DNA from: Bacillota bacterium
Lineage (GTDB): Bacteria > Bacillota > Clostridia > Peptostreptococcales > Anaerovoracaceae
Length of the DNA: 8,923 nt
NCBI GenBank assembly: GCA_016284575.1
Contig: JAEEPD010000223.1
Coordinates: forward strand, 1 to 8,923
Reading direction: 5' to 3'
This document shows, one piece after another, positions 1 to 6,387 of this stretch (its first letter is position 1; each line of letters begins with the position of its first letter). A program made the translations under genes and the position numbers. Under the pieces are notes generated by a model. The model saw only the letters and a list, made by a program, of their open reading frames with translations, was not told where the DNA came from and did no database searches.

Positions 1-969
1 TCCTCTGGTGAGAGGCGCGCTGTCCACGGGAGCCTTTGCGGGCGCCGGTGCCTTGGGCTCTTCCGCGGGCTTAGCCTCTGGCTTGGGAGCGGGTGCTTCC
101 GGAGCCGGGGATTCCTCTGCCTGGCCGAAGCTCAGAACCTTCTTCGGGCACTTGCTGATGCAGATGCCGCATTCGATGCACTGATCGTGATCCACAGACC
201 AGGTCTTGCTTCCTCTGTCCACGGTGATAGCACCCTGGGGGCAGTTGCGCGCACAGAGACCGCAGTAGATGCAGCCATCCTGCCTGCAGGTGAGAAGTCC
301 GCTGCCGCCCTCGGCGCTGCCGATGGAGTTGACCGGCTGCTGAGGCTTCTTTGCAGCTTCTGCAGCTGCAGCGGCCTCTGCCTCGCGGTCCCAGATCTGC
401 TGGGGCTCAAGCGGCTTGTCCTCGAAGCTGAGCACCTTTCTGGGGCATCTGCCGACGCAGATACCGCACTTGACGCACTGCTCCAGATCGATCTTCCAGG
501 TCTTGGAGGCTCTGTCCACCTTGATGGTCTGCTGCGGGCAGTTGCGCGCGCAGAGTCCGCAGTAGATACAGCCGCTCTGGTCGATGCTGATGTGGCCGGC
601 GATGTCCTTGATGAAGGCGGTGCCGGACACGATCAGATCCTTGGGATCCTCGGCTACCATGTGGTAGTCGTTGGTCATGGTGATGGCGCCCTCGTCGCAG
701 AAATCTGCGCAGGTCTGGCAGAAGGTGCAGGAGGTGAGGTCGAAGTAGCGGGTGACATACTTGCCTCCCTCAACGGCCTCCTCCTTGGTGGTGATGGCTA
801 TGGGGGAGCAGACTCTGATGCAGTTGCCGCAGTTGGTGCACTTGGTGCCGTCAAAGGCTATGCGTCCGCGGTACTTGCCGAGGCCTCTGGCCTCGAAGTT
901 GGGGAACTGCTCGGTGCTGGGAGCGCTGAAAAGATTTCCAACAGCTCTTTTAAGGAACGGGAACATCAT
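1..969 (-). CDS. Polyferredoxin-type electron-input subunit of the hydrogenase (MbhN/NuoI-like N-terminus plus two extra 2[4Fe-4S] modules); 3' end outside window
   Basis: Translating the minus strand from the ATG at 969 gives 323 open codons that run off the left edge, so the C-terminus is missing. Six complete CxxCxxCxxxC motifs are visible: Cys44-54, 81-91, 134-144, 165-175, 233-243 and 264-274, enough for six [4Fe-4S] clusters. The first pair, about residues 30-105, resembles the MbhN/EchF/NuoI subunit that takes electrons from soluble ferredoxin. The next two pairs (131-184 and 230-283) are near-copies of each other, 99 residues apart. They are joined by an Ala-rich linker (about 194-212) and followed by a Pro/Ala/Glu/Lys-rich tail (about 285-315) that looks like a flexible tether. 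MbhN-type subunits usually have only two clusters and well under 200 residues. The start overlaps the small-subunit stop by 4 bases (ATGA). A GGGAGG site lies about 10 bases upstream, which favours 969 over the adjacent ATG at 966. Role as cytoplasmic electron wire is inferred from clusters and operon position. Confidence 0.9.
   Translation of the reverse strand, partial: MMFPFLKRAVGNLFSAPSTEQFPNFEARGLGKYRGRIAFDGTKCTNCGNCIRVCSPIAITTKEEAVEGGKYVTRYFDLTSCTFCQTCADFCDEGAITMTNDYHMVAEDPKDLIVSGTAFIKDIAGHISIDQSGCIYCGLCARNCPQQTIKVDRASKTWKIDLEQCVKCGICVGRCPRKVLSFEDKPLEPQQIWDREAEAAAAAEAAKKPQQPVNSIGSAEGGSGLLTCRQDGCIYCGLCARNCPQGAITVDRGSKTWSVDHDQCIECGICISKCPKKVLSFGQAEESPAPEAPAPKPEAKPAEEPKAPAPAKAPVDSAPLTRG
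121..282 (-). repeat. Internal ferredoxin-module repeat, copy 2 (residues 230-283)
   Basis: This is the second copy of the 54-residue module, starting QDGCIYCGLCARNCPQ and ending KVLSFGQ. All eight cluster cysteines are conserved relative to copy 1, and so are the SKTW and KVLSF segments. The gcagttgcgcgc block recurs at 241-252. A Pro/Ala-rich linker follows to the window edge. Confidence 0.85.
418..579 (-). repeat. Internal ferredoxin-module repeat, copy 1 (residues 131-184)
   Basis: This stretch encodes a 2[4Fe-4S] module beginning QSGCIYCGLCARNCPQ and ending KVLSFED. It matches the copy at 121-282 at about 37 of 54 residues without gaps, and is offset by exactly 297 bases (99 codons). 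The DNA is also alike, for example the gcagttgcgcgc block at 538-549. An in-frame tandem duplication within the gene is the simplest reading. Confidence 0.85.
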
Positions 970-1412
970 TTACTCATCGCCTCCCTCTTTTCTTTCAGCA
1001 GCAGAGCTGCCTTGTAGAGACCCTCCATAATGGCCTCGGGCTTGGGTGTGCAGCCGGCCACCGCCACATCCACGTGGCAGAACTTTTCAAGAGGAGCCTC
1101 TACCGAATAGCTTCCCTTGAATACATTGCCGGACTGGGGGCAGGAACCGATGGATACCACGCACTTGGGCTCGGGAACCTGAGCCAGGGTTCTGATCAGT
1201 CTGTCCTTGGACTGGCTGGTGATGGGGCCGGATACCACTACTATGTCCGCGTGTCTGGGAGTGCCTGCCAGCTTGAAGCCGAAGCGCTCCGCGTCGTAGC
1301 GGGGAGTAAGGCAGGCCACCAGCTCGATGTCGCAGCCATTGCAGGAACCGCTATTTACGTGGTAGATCCAGGGGGATTTTGCCGCGCTGTTATTGATCAA
1401 TTTCTTAAACAT
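966..1412 (-). CDS. mbhJ: [NiFe] hydrogenase small subunit, NuoB-like (MbhJ/EchC family)
   Basis: This 148-residue protein is the electron-transfer small subunit of a group 4 hydrogenase. It holds the proximal [4Fe-4S] cluster that passes electrons from the ferredoxin subunit to the Ni-Fe site. The ligand pattern is present: C24 and C27 in NSGSCNGCDIE, C91 in SIGSCPQSG and C121 in AGCTPKPE. The length fits the short MbhJ/EchC/NuoB type, which lacks the extra clusters and the Tat signal of uptake hydrogenase small subunits. There is no signal peptide, consistent with a site on the cytoplasmic face. It begins 15 bases after the NuoH-like gene, and its AGGAGGGG site overlaps that gene's TAG. It ends in a 4-base overlap with the ferredoxin gene. 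C34, C84 and C112 are additional cysteines. The NuoB-superfamily assignment is firm. Hydrogenase rather than complex I follows from the neighbouring large subunit. Confidence 0.95.
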   Translation of the reverse strand: MFKKLINNSAAKSPWIYHVNSGSCNGCDIELVACLTPRYDAERFGFKLAGTPRHADIVVVSGPITSQSKDRLIRTLAQVPEPKCVVSIGSCPQSGNVFKGSYSVEAPLEKFCHVDVAVAGCTPKPEAIMEGLYKAALLLKEKREAMSK

Positions 1413-1427
1413 ATCTCGTCTCCCCTC

Positions 1428-2378
1428 CTAAAGTCCGCACCATACCAGGATCAGGCTTGCCATGGCAAGGCCTGCCACAAAGGTCCAGTAAAATCTGAAG
1501 AGATGCTCTATCTTGAGTCTTGCGGTAACCGCGTGGATGGTGGTCATGCAGAGCAGGGTCAGGACAGTGCAGATCGCCACGAAGATCAGTACATCCAGAG
1601 CCACTATTCCGGTGGTGAAGCCGCCAAGGAACAGGGAGGTGAACAGACCTGTCATGATGATCATCTTCATTGCGGTGTTGAGCTTGAAAACGCCCAGAGC
1701 CGCGCCGCTGTACTCGATGAGGGGACCTTCGCAGATCTCGGTCTCTGCCTCAGCCACATCGAAGGGCTGAACGCCGACCTCTGCAGGGATGACCAGCAGC
1801 ATTGCAAGGGCTGCGGGGATCATGCTCCACTGGAACAGCAGGGATCCGTTGGCTCTCTGCCAGGCGCCGATGGCATCCATGGAGAACACCAGATCAGCTC
1901 CGCCCACCTTCTTTGCCACAGTCAGAAGAATGATGACAAAGGGAAGCTCGTAGCTCATCATGGTTACCATTTCTCTGGAGATACCGATGCCTGCATAGGG
2001 GGAGCCGGAGGAGCTGCCGCCCACGATCAGGGCTACGCCGGAGATGGTTATCAGGTAAAGGATAACGATCAGGTCAGCGCTGCCGCTGAATGCGGTGAAT
2101 CCGAAGATGGGGATGAAAAGCATTATTATGGCCAGGCTGATGAAGCCGATGACCGGTGCGCCCAGGAATACCAGGCGGTTTGCAACTCTCGGTACTATGG
2201 TTTCCTTGCCCATGAGCTTGAAAAAGTCGTAGGTGGGCTGAAGGATCGGAGGGCCGATTCTCTTCTGCATCTTAGCGATGACCTTGCGGTCCACGCCTGC
2301 AAGCCAGAGGCCCGCGACCATTGTGAACAGTGCGCCCGGGAATACCAGGATGTAGAATATCGATTTAAGTATTTCCAT
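1428..2378 (-). CDS. mbhM: NuoH-like membrane anchor subunit (MbhM/EchB family)
   Basis: This 316-residue, multi-helix membrane protein of the NADH dehydrogenase subunit 1 (NuoH) superfamily anchors the hydrogenase arm and links it to the ion pump. Two family signatures are clear. The first cytoplasmic loop, about residues 31-59, has the RK..A..QKRIGPP and DFFKLMGKE elements. The second, at 205-225, reads PFDVAEAETEICEGPLIEYS, the acidic loop that in complex I lies by the quinone cavity and is retained in hydrogenases that use no quinone. About eight hydrophobic segments are visible, and the length is typical. The gene lies 18 bases after the MrpD-like gene with an AAAGGAG site at about 2389-2395. 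It is followed closely by the NuoB-like gene, the usual membrane-anchor and small-subunit pairing of Ech and Mbh systems. Confidence 0.95.
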   Translation of the reverse strand: MEILKSIFYILVFPGALFTMVAGLWLAGVDRKVIAKMQKRIGPPILQPTYDFFKLMGKETIVPRVANRLVFLGAPVIGFISLAIIMLFIPIFGFTAFSGSADLIVILYLITISGVALIVGGSSSGSPYAGIGISREMVTMMSYELPFVIILLTVAKKVGGADLVFSMDAIGAWQRANGSLLFQWSMIPAALAMLLVIPAEVGVQPFDVAEAETEICEGPLIEYSGAALGVFKLNTAMKMIIMTGLFTSLFLGGFTTGIVALDVLIFVAICTVLTLLCMTTIHAVTARLKIEHLFRFYWTFVAGLAMASLILVWCGL

Positions 2379-2396
2379 TATTCTGTACTCCTTTCC

Positions 2397-4307
2397 CTAA
2401 CGCATGAACAGGAACATGCACAGGCAGATGACGGCGGTGCCGACAACGGCCATGGATGCATAATCGTTGACTATACCGGAGTGGATGGCCTCCATGAACT
2501 TGTAGTAGCCCTTCCAGTTGGACTTGAAGCCCCAGAACAGGTCTGAGCCGCCAACCTGGGAATACATTTCCTTTTCACCGGAGAAGAAGGTGTCGTACTT
2601 GGCCTGCGAAGGATCGCTGCTGCTGAGTATCTGACCTCTTTCGTTTCTGCCGCCCAGAATGACCAGGGCTGCGCCGATGAAGAGAACGCCGAAGAGCACC
2701 AGCCAGATGATGGGGTTCCAGTAGCTGAAGGCTACAGGCTCCACAGACATGTCGCTTACGCGGGCATTGGCTGCGTAGCCGGGGCCCATCATGGCGTCGA
2801 TGTACTTGCTGATGTTAAGAGCAGCGTTGGCTGCGGGGTGCAGCAGGTACTTGTTCACGAAATCGTAGAACACGCCGGAGGCTGTGCACAGGAGCGCCAT
2901 GATGTACATGGGCAGTCTCATGGAGAAGGGTGCCTCTGTCACGTTCTCATGCTCTTTGCGGAGCTGTCCGAAGAAGACTGCCTGGGTGACCTTGATGAAG
3001 GAGGCCAGGGTCATTACGGAGACCACCAGAGCGCAGATGGTGCAGAGCACATATACGAATTTGCCGGATTCCACAGCCTTGGTGTAGATGGCCTGATAGA
3101 TGATCCACTTGGATGCGAAGCCATTGAAGGGAGGCAGGCCGCTGATGGCGCCGGCTCCCACAAGGAAGCATATGGTGGTGTGGGGCATCCTCTTAGACAG
3201 GCCGCCCAACTTGTCCAGATTGGTGGTGCCAACCTGCTTGAGCACCGCGCCTGCGGTAAGGAACAGCAGTCCCTTGAACAGGGTGTGGTTCATGGCGTGG
3301 AACAGGCCGCCGGTCAGGCCCAGAGCGCTTCCAAGGGATACGGCAGTGATCACATAGCCGATCTGGGAAATGCTGTGGAAGGCCAGCAGGCGCTTGAATT
3401 CGTGCTGAGCCAGCGCCATGGTGACGCCCAGGAACATGGTAACAGCGCCGAAGATGGCAAGCATCTGCTGCACTGTGCCCTTGTCCATTGCTCTGAACAC
3501 GATGTAGATCATACGGATCATGCCGTAGACACCGGCCTTGTTGACCATTCCGGAGAAGATCATGGAGATGGAGGTGGGTGCCACGGTGTAGGCATCAGCT
3601 GCGGGTGTGTGGAAGGGAACCATGTAGCTCTTTACGCCAAAGCCTGCAATTATCAGACCGAAGGCTGCGATGGCTGTGGGGCTCAGGCCGCCTGCCAGGA
3701 TGGAGGCGATCTGTGCCATGTTCAGAGTATGGCATTCCGCATAGAGCAGTGCTATGCCTGTGAGTGTAAAGGAGGAGCCCATGGAGCCGATGACCAGGTA
3801 CTTGAAGGCACCCTCAAGAGCTCCCTCGCTGAAGTTCCGGAAGGCTGTGAGAGCCACGGAAGCGAAGGTCATGATCTCCACCATTACGAAGAGATTGAAG
3901 ATATCGCCTGTCATCACCAGACCGAGAACTGAGCCGGAGAGCATCAGATACAGGGTGTAGTAATGTCCAAGGTGATGATCCTTGTTCATGTAGCCTATGG
4001 AATAGAGACCGGAGAGCCAGAAGGTGGTGACCACCAGCAGGGCGAAGAAGAGGCTCAGAGCGTCTACCTCGTAGCCGATACCGATGGCGTACTCCTCCAC
4101 GGGAGCCCAGTTACCCATCCAGTAGGAGATTATCTGTCCGTCTATCATGACGGGCTTGATCAGGGCATAGATGAGCCCTGCAGAAACTGTCGCCGCGATC
4201 ATTGCGATCCCCTGCGCCACTGCCTTGCTCTTCGCACCGAAGATCTCAACAATGAACGCGCTGAGGAACAGGAGCATTACGGCTAATACTGGAAAATGCT
4301 GCATCAT
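2397..4307 (-). CDS. mbhH: Ion-translocating antiporter-type subunit (MrpD/NuoM/MbhH family) with C-terminal MbhI-like extension
   Basis: This 636-residue polytopic protein belongs to the proton-conducting antiporter family (MrpD, NuoL/M/N, MbhH). Candidate ion-path residues sit in family contexts: E144 in FVMVEIM, K226 in FGVKSYMVPFHT, K257 in NKAGVYG, H311 in LAFHSISQIGY, K345 in HTLFKGLLFL and K400 in FNGFASKW. The antiporter core fills about residues 1-490. Beyond it lie a hydrophobic helix (about 531-552), a polar stretch with KYDTFFSGEKEMYS and GGSDLFWGFKSNW, and a last helix (about 615-634). MbhH proteins are usually about 500 residues, and MbhI is normally a separate small protein. 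No separate MbhI gene is present here, so the tail is probably a fused MbhI. The start at 4307 gives an ATGA overlap with the MrpC-like gene and has an AAGGAGG site about 9 bases upstream. The next codon is also ATG. Confidence 0.93.
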   Translation of the reverse strand: MMQHFPVLAVMLLFLSAFIVEIFGAKSKAVAQGIAMIAATVSAGLIYALIKPVMIDGQIISYWMGNWAPVEEYAIGIGYEVDALSLFFALLVVTTFWLSGLYSIGYMNKDHHLGHYYTLYLMLSGSVLGLVMTGDIFNLFVMVEIMTFASVALTAFRNFSEGALEGAFKYLVIGSMGSSFTLTGIALLYAECHTLNMAQIASILAGGLSPTAIAAFGLIIAGFGVKSYMVPFHTPAADAYTVAPTSISMIFSGMVNKAGVYGMIRMIYIVFRAMDKGTVQQMLAIFGAVTMFLGVTMALAQHEFKRLLAFHSISQIGYVITAVSLGSALGLTGGLFHAMNHTLFKGLLFLTAGAVLKQVGTTNLDKLGGLSKRMPHTTICFLVGAGAISGLPPFNGFASKWIIYQAIYTKAVESGKFVYVLCTICALVVSVMTLASFIKVTQAVFFGQLRKEHENVTEAPFSMRLPMYIMALLCTASGVFYDFVNKYLLHPAANAALNISKYIDAMMGPGYAANARVSDMSVEPVAFSYWNPIIWLVLFGVLFIGAALVILGGRNERGQILSSSDPSQAKYDTFFSGEKEMYSQVGGSDLFWGFKSNWKGYYKFMEAIHSGIVNDYASMAVVGTAVICLCMFLFMR

Positions 4308-4663
4308 CCGTTGAGCCTCCTTACTTCATCGGCGTTGATAGTTTTATATTTTCTGTAGATCATGATCACCAGAGACAGAGCCATGGCGTCAACGCAGGCG
4401 CCGATAACGATGCTGGTGAGTGTGAGGGCCTGGGGAACGGGGTCTACGAAGAACTTGGTGGACACGCCATTCAGAAGGTCGGACATCTGGTAAATGGGGG
4501 CAGTACCGCCGTCATTGAAGCCGAAGCTTACGATCAGCATGTTCACGCCGTAATCGATGATGCCAAGACCCAGGACTACCTTGATCAGATTCTTTTTTGT
4601 GCATACGGTGTAGAGGCCAAGAACGATCAGGATGATAGATGCGATATAGTTGACGATTATCAT
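4304..4663 (-). CDS. mbhG: MrpC/NuoK-like membrane subunit (MbhG family)
   Basis: This 119-residue membrane protein has three hydrophobic helices and belongs to the NuoK/MrpC/MnhC family, which takes part in ion transfer in the membrane arm. The signature DPVPQALTLTSIVIGACVDA near residues 73-92 matches the conserved DPLPQALVLTAIVIG region of MrpC. I place the start at 4663 (MIIVNY). An in-frame ATG 57 bases upstream would add a polar 19-residue prefix overlapping the MrpB-like gene. The start at 4663 has an AAAGGAGG site 9 bases upstream and lies one base after the preceding TAG. The downstream end overlaps the MrpD-like gene by 4 bases, matching the conserved MrpC-MrpD order. Confidence 0.93.
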   Translation of the reverse strand: MIIVNYIASIILIVLGLYTVCTKKNLIKVVLGLGIIDYGVNMLIVSFGFNDGGTAPIYQMSDLLNGVSTKFFVDPVPQALTLTSIVIGACVDAMALSLVIMIYRKYKTINADEVRRLNG

Positions 4664-4664
4664 G

Positions 4665-5174
4665 CTAAGCGGCCTCCTTTCCTTCTTCGGGAGCTTCGAG
4701 AGCCAGCTCCTCATCGTCATCGTCCGCGCCGGGAGCCAGCAGGGAGAGAAGCAGCAGGAGCAGGAAGCCCACGCCTGCCAGTACCTTGTATCCTACGGTA
4801 ACGCCCATGAAGGTTATAGTACCTGCGGAGATAAGATCTCCCACCTGGCCGTTGTTGAAGAATACATTGCGGCAGAAGTTGGCGCCGAAGGCGATACCCA
4901 GAAGGCCCAGCACCACGTAAAGGGATGCGCCCAGGGCTTCGCTCACCCTCAGGACCTCGCCGCTGATGGCCTTGGAGGCCACGTCATATCCATAGCCCAG
5001 GTAGACGAGCAGCGCTGCGGATGCAACGATAACGCCTCCCTGGAAGCCGCCGCCGGGGCTGACGGTTCCGAACAGTATGATGTACAGACCGAAGGTGACG
5101 GCGAAGGGCAGGAACTTGTCCGCGCCGTTCTTGACGATAATGTCCTTTTCCTTGATTCCTTCTTTAAACTTCAT
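4665..5174 (-). CDS. mbhF: MrpB/MnhB-like membrane subunit (MbhF family)
   Basis: This 169-residue membrane protein with about four hydrophobic segments belongs to the MnhB/MrpB family. The family hallmark GTVSPGGGFQGG is at residues 36-47, just after the first helix. MrpB-type subunits belong to the Na+/H+ antiporter module of Mrp and Mbh complexes. The C-terminus carries an acidic tail, DDDDEE then EAPEEGKE, beyond the last helix at about residues 130-146. This tail is likely cytoplasmic and unstructured. The start at 5174 has an AAGGAGGG site 8 bases upstream, inside the end of the MbhE-like gene, giving an 11-base overlap. The next gene begins one base after its TAG. Confidence 0.93.
   Translation of the reverse strand: MKFKEGIKEKDIIVKNGADKFLPFAVTFGLYIILFGTVSPGGGFQGGVIVASAALLVYLGYGYDVASKAISGEVLRVSEALGASLYVVLGLLGIAFGANFCRNVFFNNGQVGDLISAGTITFMGVTVGYKVLAGVGFLLLLLLSLLAPGADDDDEELALEAPEEGKEAA
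4673..4680 (-). promoter_or_regulatory. Ribosome binding site fixing the start of the MrpC-like gene
   Basis: The minus strand reads AAAGGAGG here, with a 9-base spacer to the ATG at 4663. This is near-ideal Shine-Dalgarno placement and argues against the upstream in-frame ATG at 4720. Confidence 0.75.
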
Positions 5175-5535
5175 CGCCTGTGCCCTCCTTTTTCTTTGCT
5201 GCCTTGTGGGGCCTGCTCAGGATCACGAAGGAGCCTGCGATAGCTGTCAGCAGGATGAAGGATTCGCCCAGAGTATCGAAGCCTCTGAAGTCGAATACTA
5301 CAGCTGCCACGTTGTTGGCTGCCATGGTCCCCGCCAGGTTCTCCTCGACGATCAGTGCGGCTACGCCGTCGGGATTGTCGTGGGTGATGTCCATGCTGGG
5401 ATTATTGTACAGATTGACAACGTTTACATCGGAGCCGTCGTAGCTGACGGAGCCGTTGTAGAATGCATAGCGCACACCTGCTATTCCGCAGACCAGGATC
5501 ACGAACAGGGACGCGATAACTAATGTTCTTTTCAT
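5164..5535 (-). CDS. mbhE: MbhE-like membrane subunit (MrpA C-terminal/MrpB-related)
   Basis: This 123-residue protein has an N-terminal hydrophobic helix (about 4-24), a polar middle of about 50 residues, and a second helix (about 92-107) ending in a basic tail. The motif FDFRGFDTLGES at 81-92 matches the conserved VDFRGFDTLGE element of MbhE and the end of MrpA. In Mrp antiporters this region is part of MrpA; in Mbh complexes it is a separate subunit, as here. The role is structural or ion-conducting within the Na+/H+ module. It shares one base with the upstream MbhD-like gene (TAATG) and overlaps the MrpB-like gene by 11 bases. The polar segment between the helices probably lies outside the membrane. 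Confidence 0.88.
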   Translation of the reverse strand: MKRTLVIASLFVILVCGIAGVRYAFYNGSVSYDGSDVNVVNLYNNPSMDITHDNPDGVAALIVEENLAGTMAANNVAAVVFDFRGFDTLGESFILLTAIAGSFVILSRPHKAAKKKEGTGDEV

Positions 5536-5792
5536 TACTTTTCTTCGTCTCCTTTCTTAGTGGTCTTGCGGACTGCAATAACAAAGAGCGCGGTGGAAAG
5601 GACTGCGCCTACGGCAGCCTCTGCGATGGCCACGTCGGGAGCCTGCAGCATTATGAATTCCAGGGCCATGAAGCCGCCGGTAACGCCCAGTGCGATGACG
5701 GAGGACAGAGTATTTTCAAAGGCTACCGCGCATACTGCAGATACAAGTATGCCTGCAACTATAAGTGTGTTGAGTATAAACAGAATATCCAT
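5535..5792 (-). CDS. mbhD: MbhD-like membrane subunit (DUF4040 / MrpA-MrpB N-terminal-type)
   Basis: This 85-residue protein has three hydrophobic helices and a short charged tail (KTTKKGDEEK). The segment LQAPDVAIAEAAVGA, about residues 49-63, matches the DUF4040/MbhD signature. It includes D53 and E58, acidic residues that sit in the membrane in this family and are thought to contribute to cation movement. In Mrp antiporters the equivalent is a C-terminal part of MrpA. In Mbh operons it is a stand-alone gene immediately before mbhE, as seen here. It overlaps both neighbours by one base (TAATG junctions), which suggests tight translational coupling. Confidence 0.9.
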   Translation of the reverse strand: MDILFILNTLIVAGILVSAVCAVAFENTLSSVIALGVTGGFMALEFIMLQAPDVAIAEAAVGAVLSTALFVIAVRKTTKKGDEEK

Positions 5793-6133
5793 TATTCGTC
5801 CACCAGATCCTCTCCGTACTTATCAACGCACATGGGATCCTTGGGACGGACACCGTGCTTGTAAGCACCTTTTGCGATGGCATGGCCGGCGATGGGGTTG
5901 GTTATGATGTAGAACACACCCATGGCTGCCAGCTTGATGGCCATTGCGCTGTCATGGAGAATAAATATTGCGTAAAGCACGCCGCCGATTATGACTCCCA
6001 GAACACCCATAGTTGCGATATTGGTGCTGGACTGCATACGGCTGAAGGCATCAGGCATGCGCAGCAGGCCCACGGTCCCGGCAAACGCAAAGAACACGCT
6101 GATACCGATAAGTATGTCGATCGCTATTCTCAT
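5792..6133 (-). CDS. mbhC: MrpG/MnhG-like membrane subunit (MbhC family)
   Basis: This 113-residue protein has three predicted helices and belongs to the monovalent cation/proton antiporter MnhG/PhaG family. Family features seen are GLLRMPDAFSRMQSST after the first helix (about 22-37) and NPIAGHAIAKGAYKHG near residues 78-93. It is a small scaffold subunit of the Na+/H+ antiporter module. A polar C-terminal tail of about 20 residues follows. It shares one base with both the MrpF-like and MbhD-like genes (TAATG). The MrpE-F-G order matches mbhA-B-C of archaeal Mbh operons and mrpEFG of bacterial antiporter operons. Confidence 0.93.
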   Translation of the reverse strand: MRIAIDILIGISVFFAFAGTVGLLRMPDAFSRMQSSTNIATMGVLGVIIGGVLYAIFILHDSAMAIKLAAMGVFYIITNPIAGHAIAKGAYKHGVRPKDPMCVDKYGEDLVDE

Positions 6134-6387
6134 TACAGTTTGCCCTCCAGGTATCTTGCCACGATAGTAGAGCCTATAAAGCCCAGGATAGCGGTGATGA
6201 AGGCTATGTCGATGAACACGCTTCTGCCGCTGTACAGGGCGAAGAGTATCAGAGCCATGTCGGCCAGAAGATCAATGGAATCCGCTGCCACTGCTCTGTC
6301 TGCCACGCTGGGTCCGATTATCACACGGATAAGAAGACACAGGGCCATGACTATGAAACAAATGGCGAAAAACAGCAGTTCACTCAT
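6133..6387 (-). CDS. mbhB: MrpF/MnhF-like membrane subunit (MbhB family)
   Basis: This 84-residue protein with three helices belongs to the MnhF/PhaF family of Na+/H+ antiporter subunits. Typical elements are RVIIGPSVADRAVAADSIDL near residues 21-40 and AILGFIGSTIVARYLEG at the C-terminus. I choose the ATG at 6387 (MSELLFF) over the in-frame ATG at 6396, which would give 87 residues. The AAGGAGG site at 6399-6405 is 11 bases from 6387 but only 2 bases from 6396. The 6387 start also makes a TAATG junction with the MrpE-like stop, as at the next three junctions. The earlier start cannot be fully excluded. Confidence 0.9.
   Translation of the reverse strand: MSELLFFAICFIVMALCLLIRVIIGPSVADRAVAADSIDLLADMALILFALYSGRSVFIDIAFITAILGFIGSTIVARYLEGKL

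Noticed and set aside
121..579. CRISPR or mobile-element repeats
   Set aside because: The only clear DNA repeat is an in-frame, protein-coding duplication of cluster-binding modules. There are no spacers, terminal inverted repeats or transposase.
1074..2546. Long plus-strand open frame (490 codons), with similar plus-strand frames at 187-1017, 2838-3932 and 4650-5243
   Set aside because: These lie opposite well-identified minus-strand genes. Their products are rich in His, Gln, Asp and Gly with no family motif, as expected from antisense of GC-biased membrane-protein codons.
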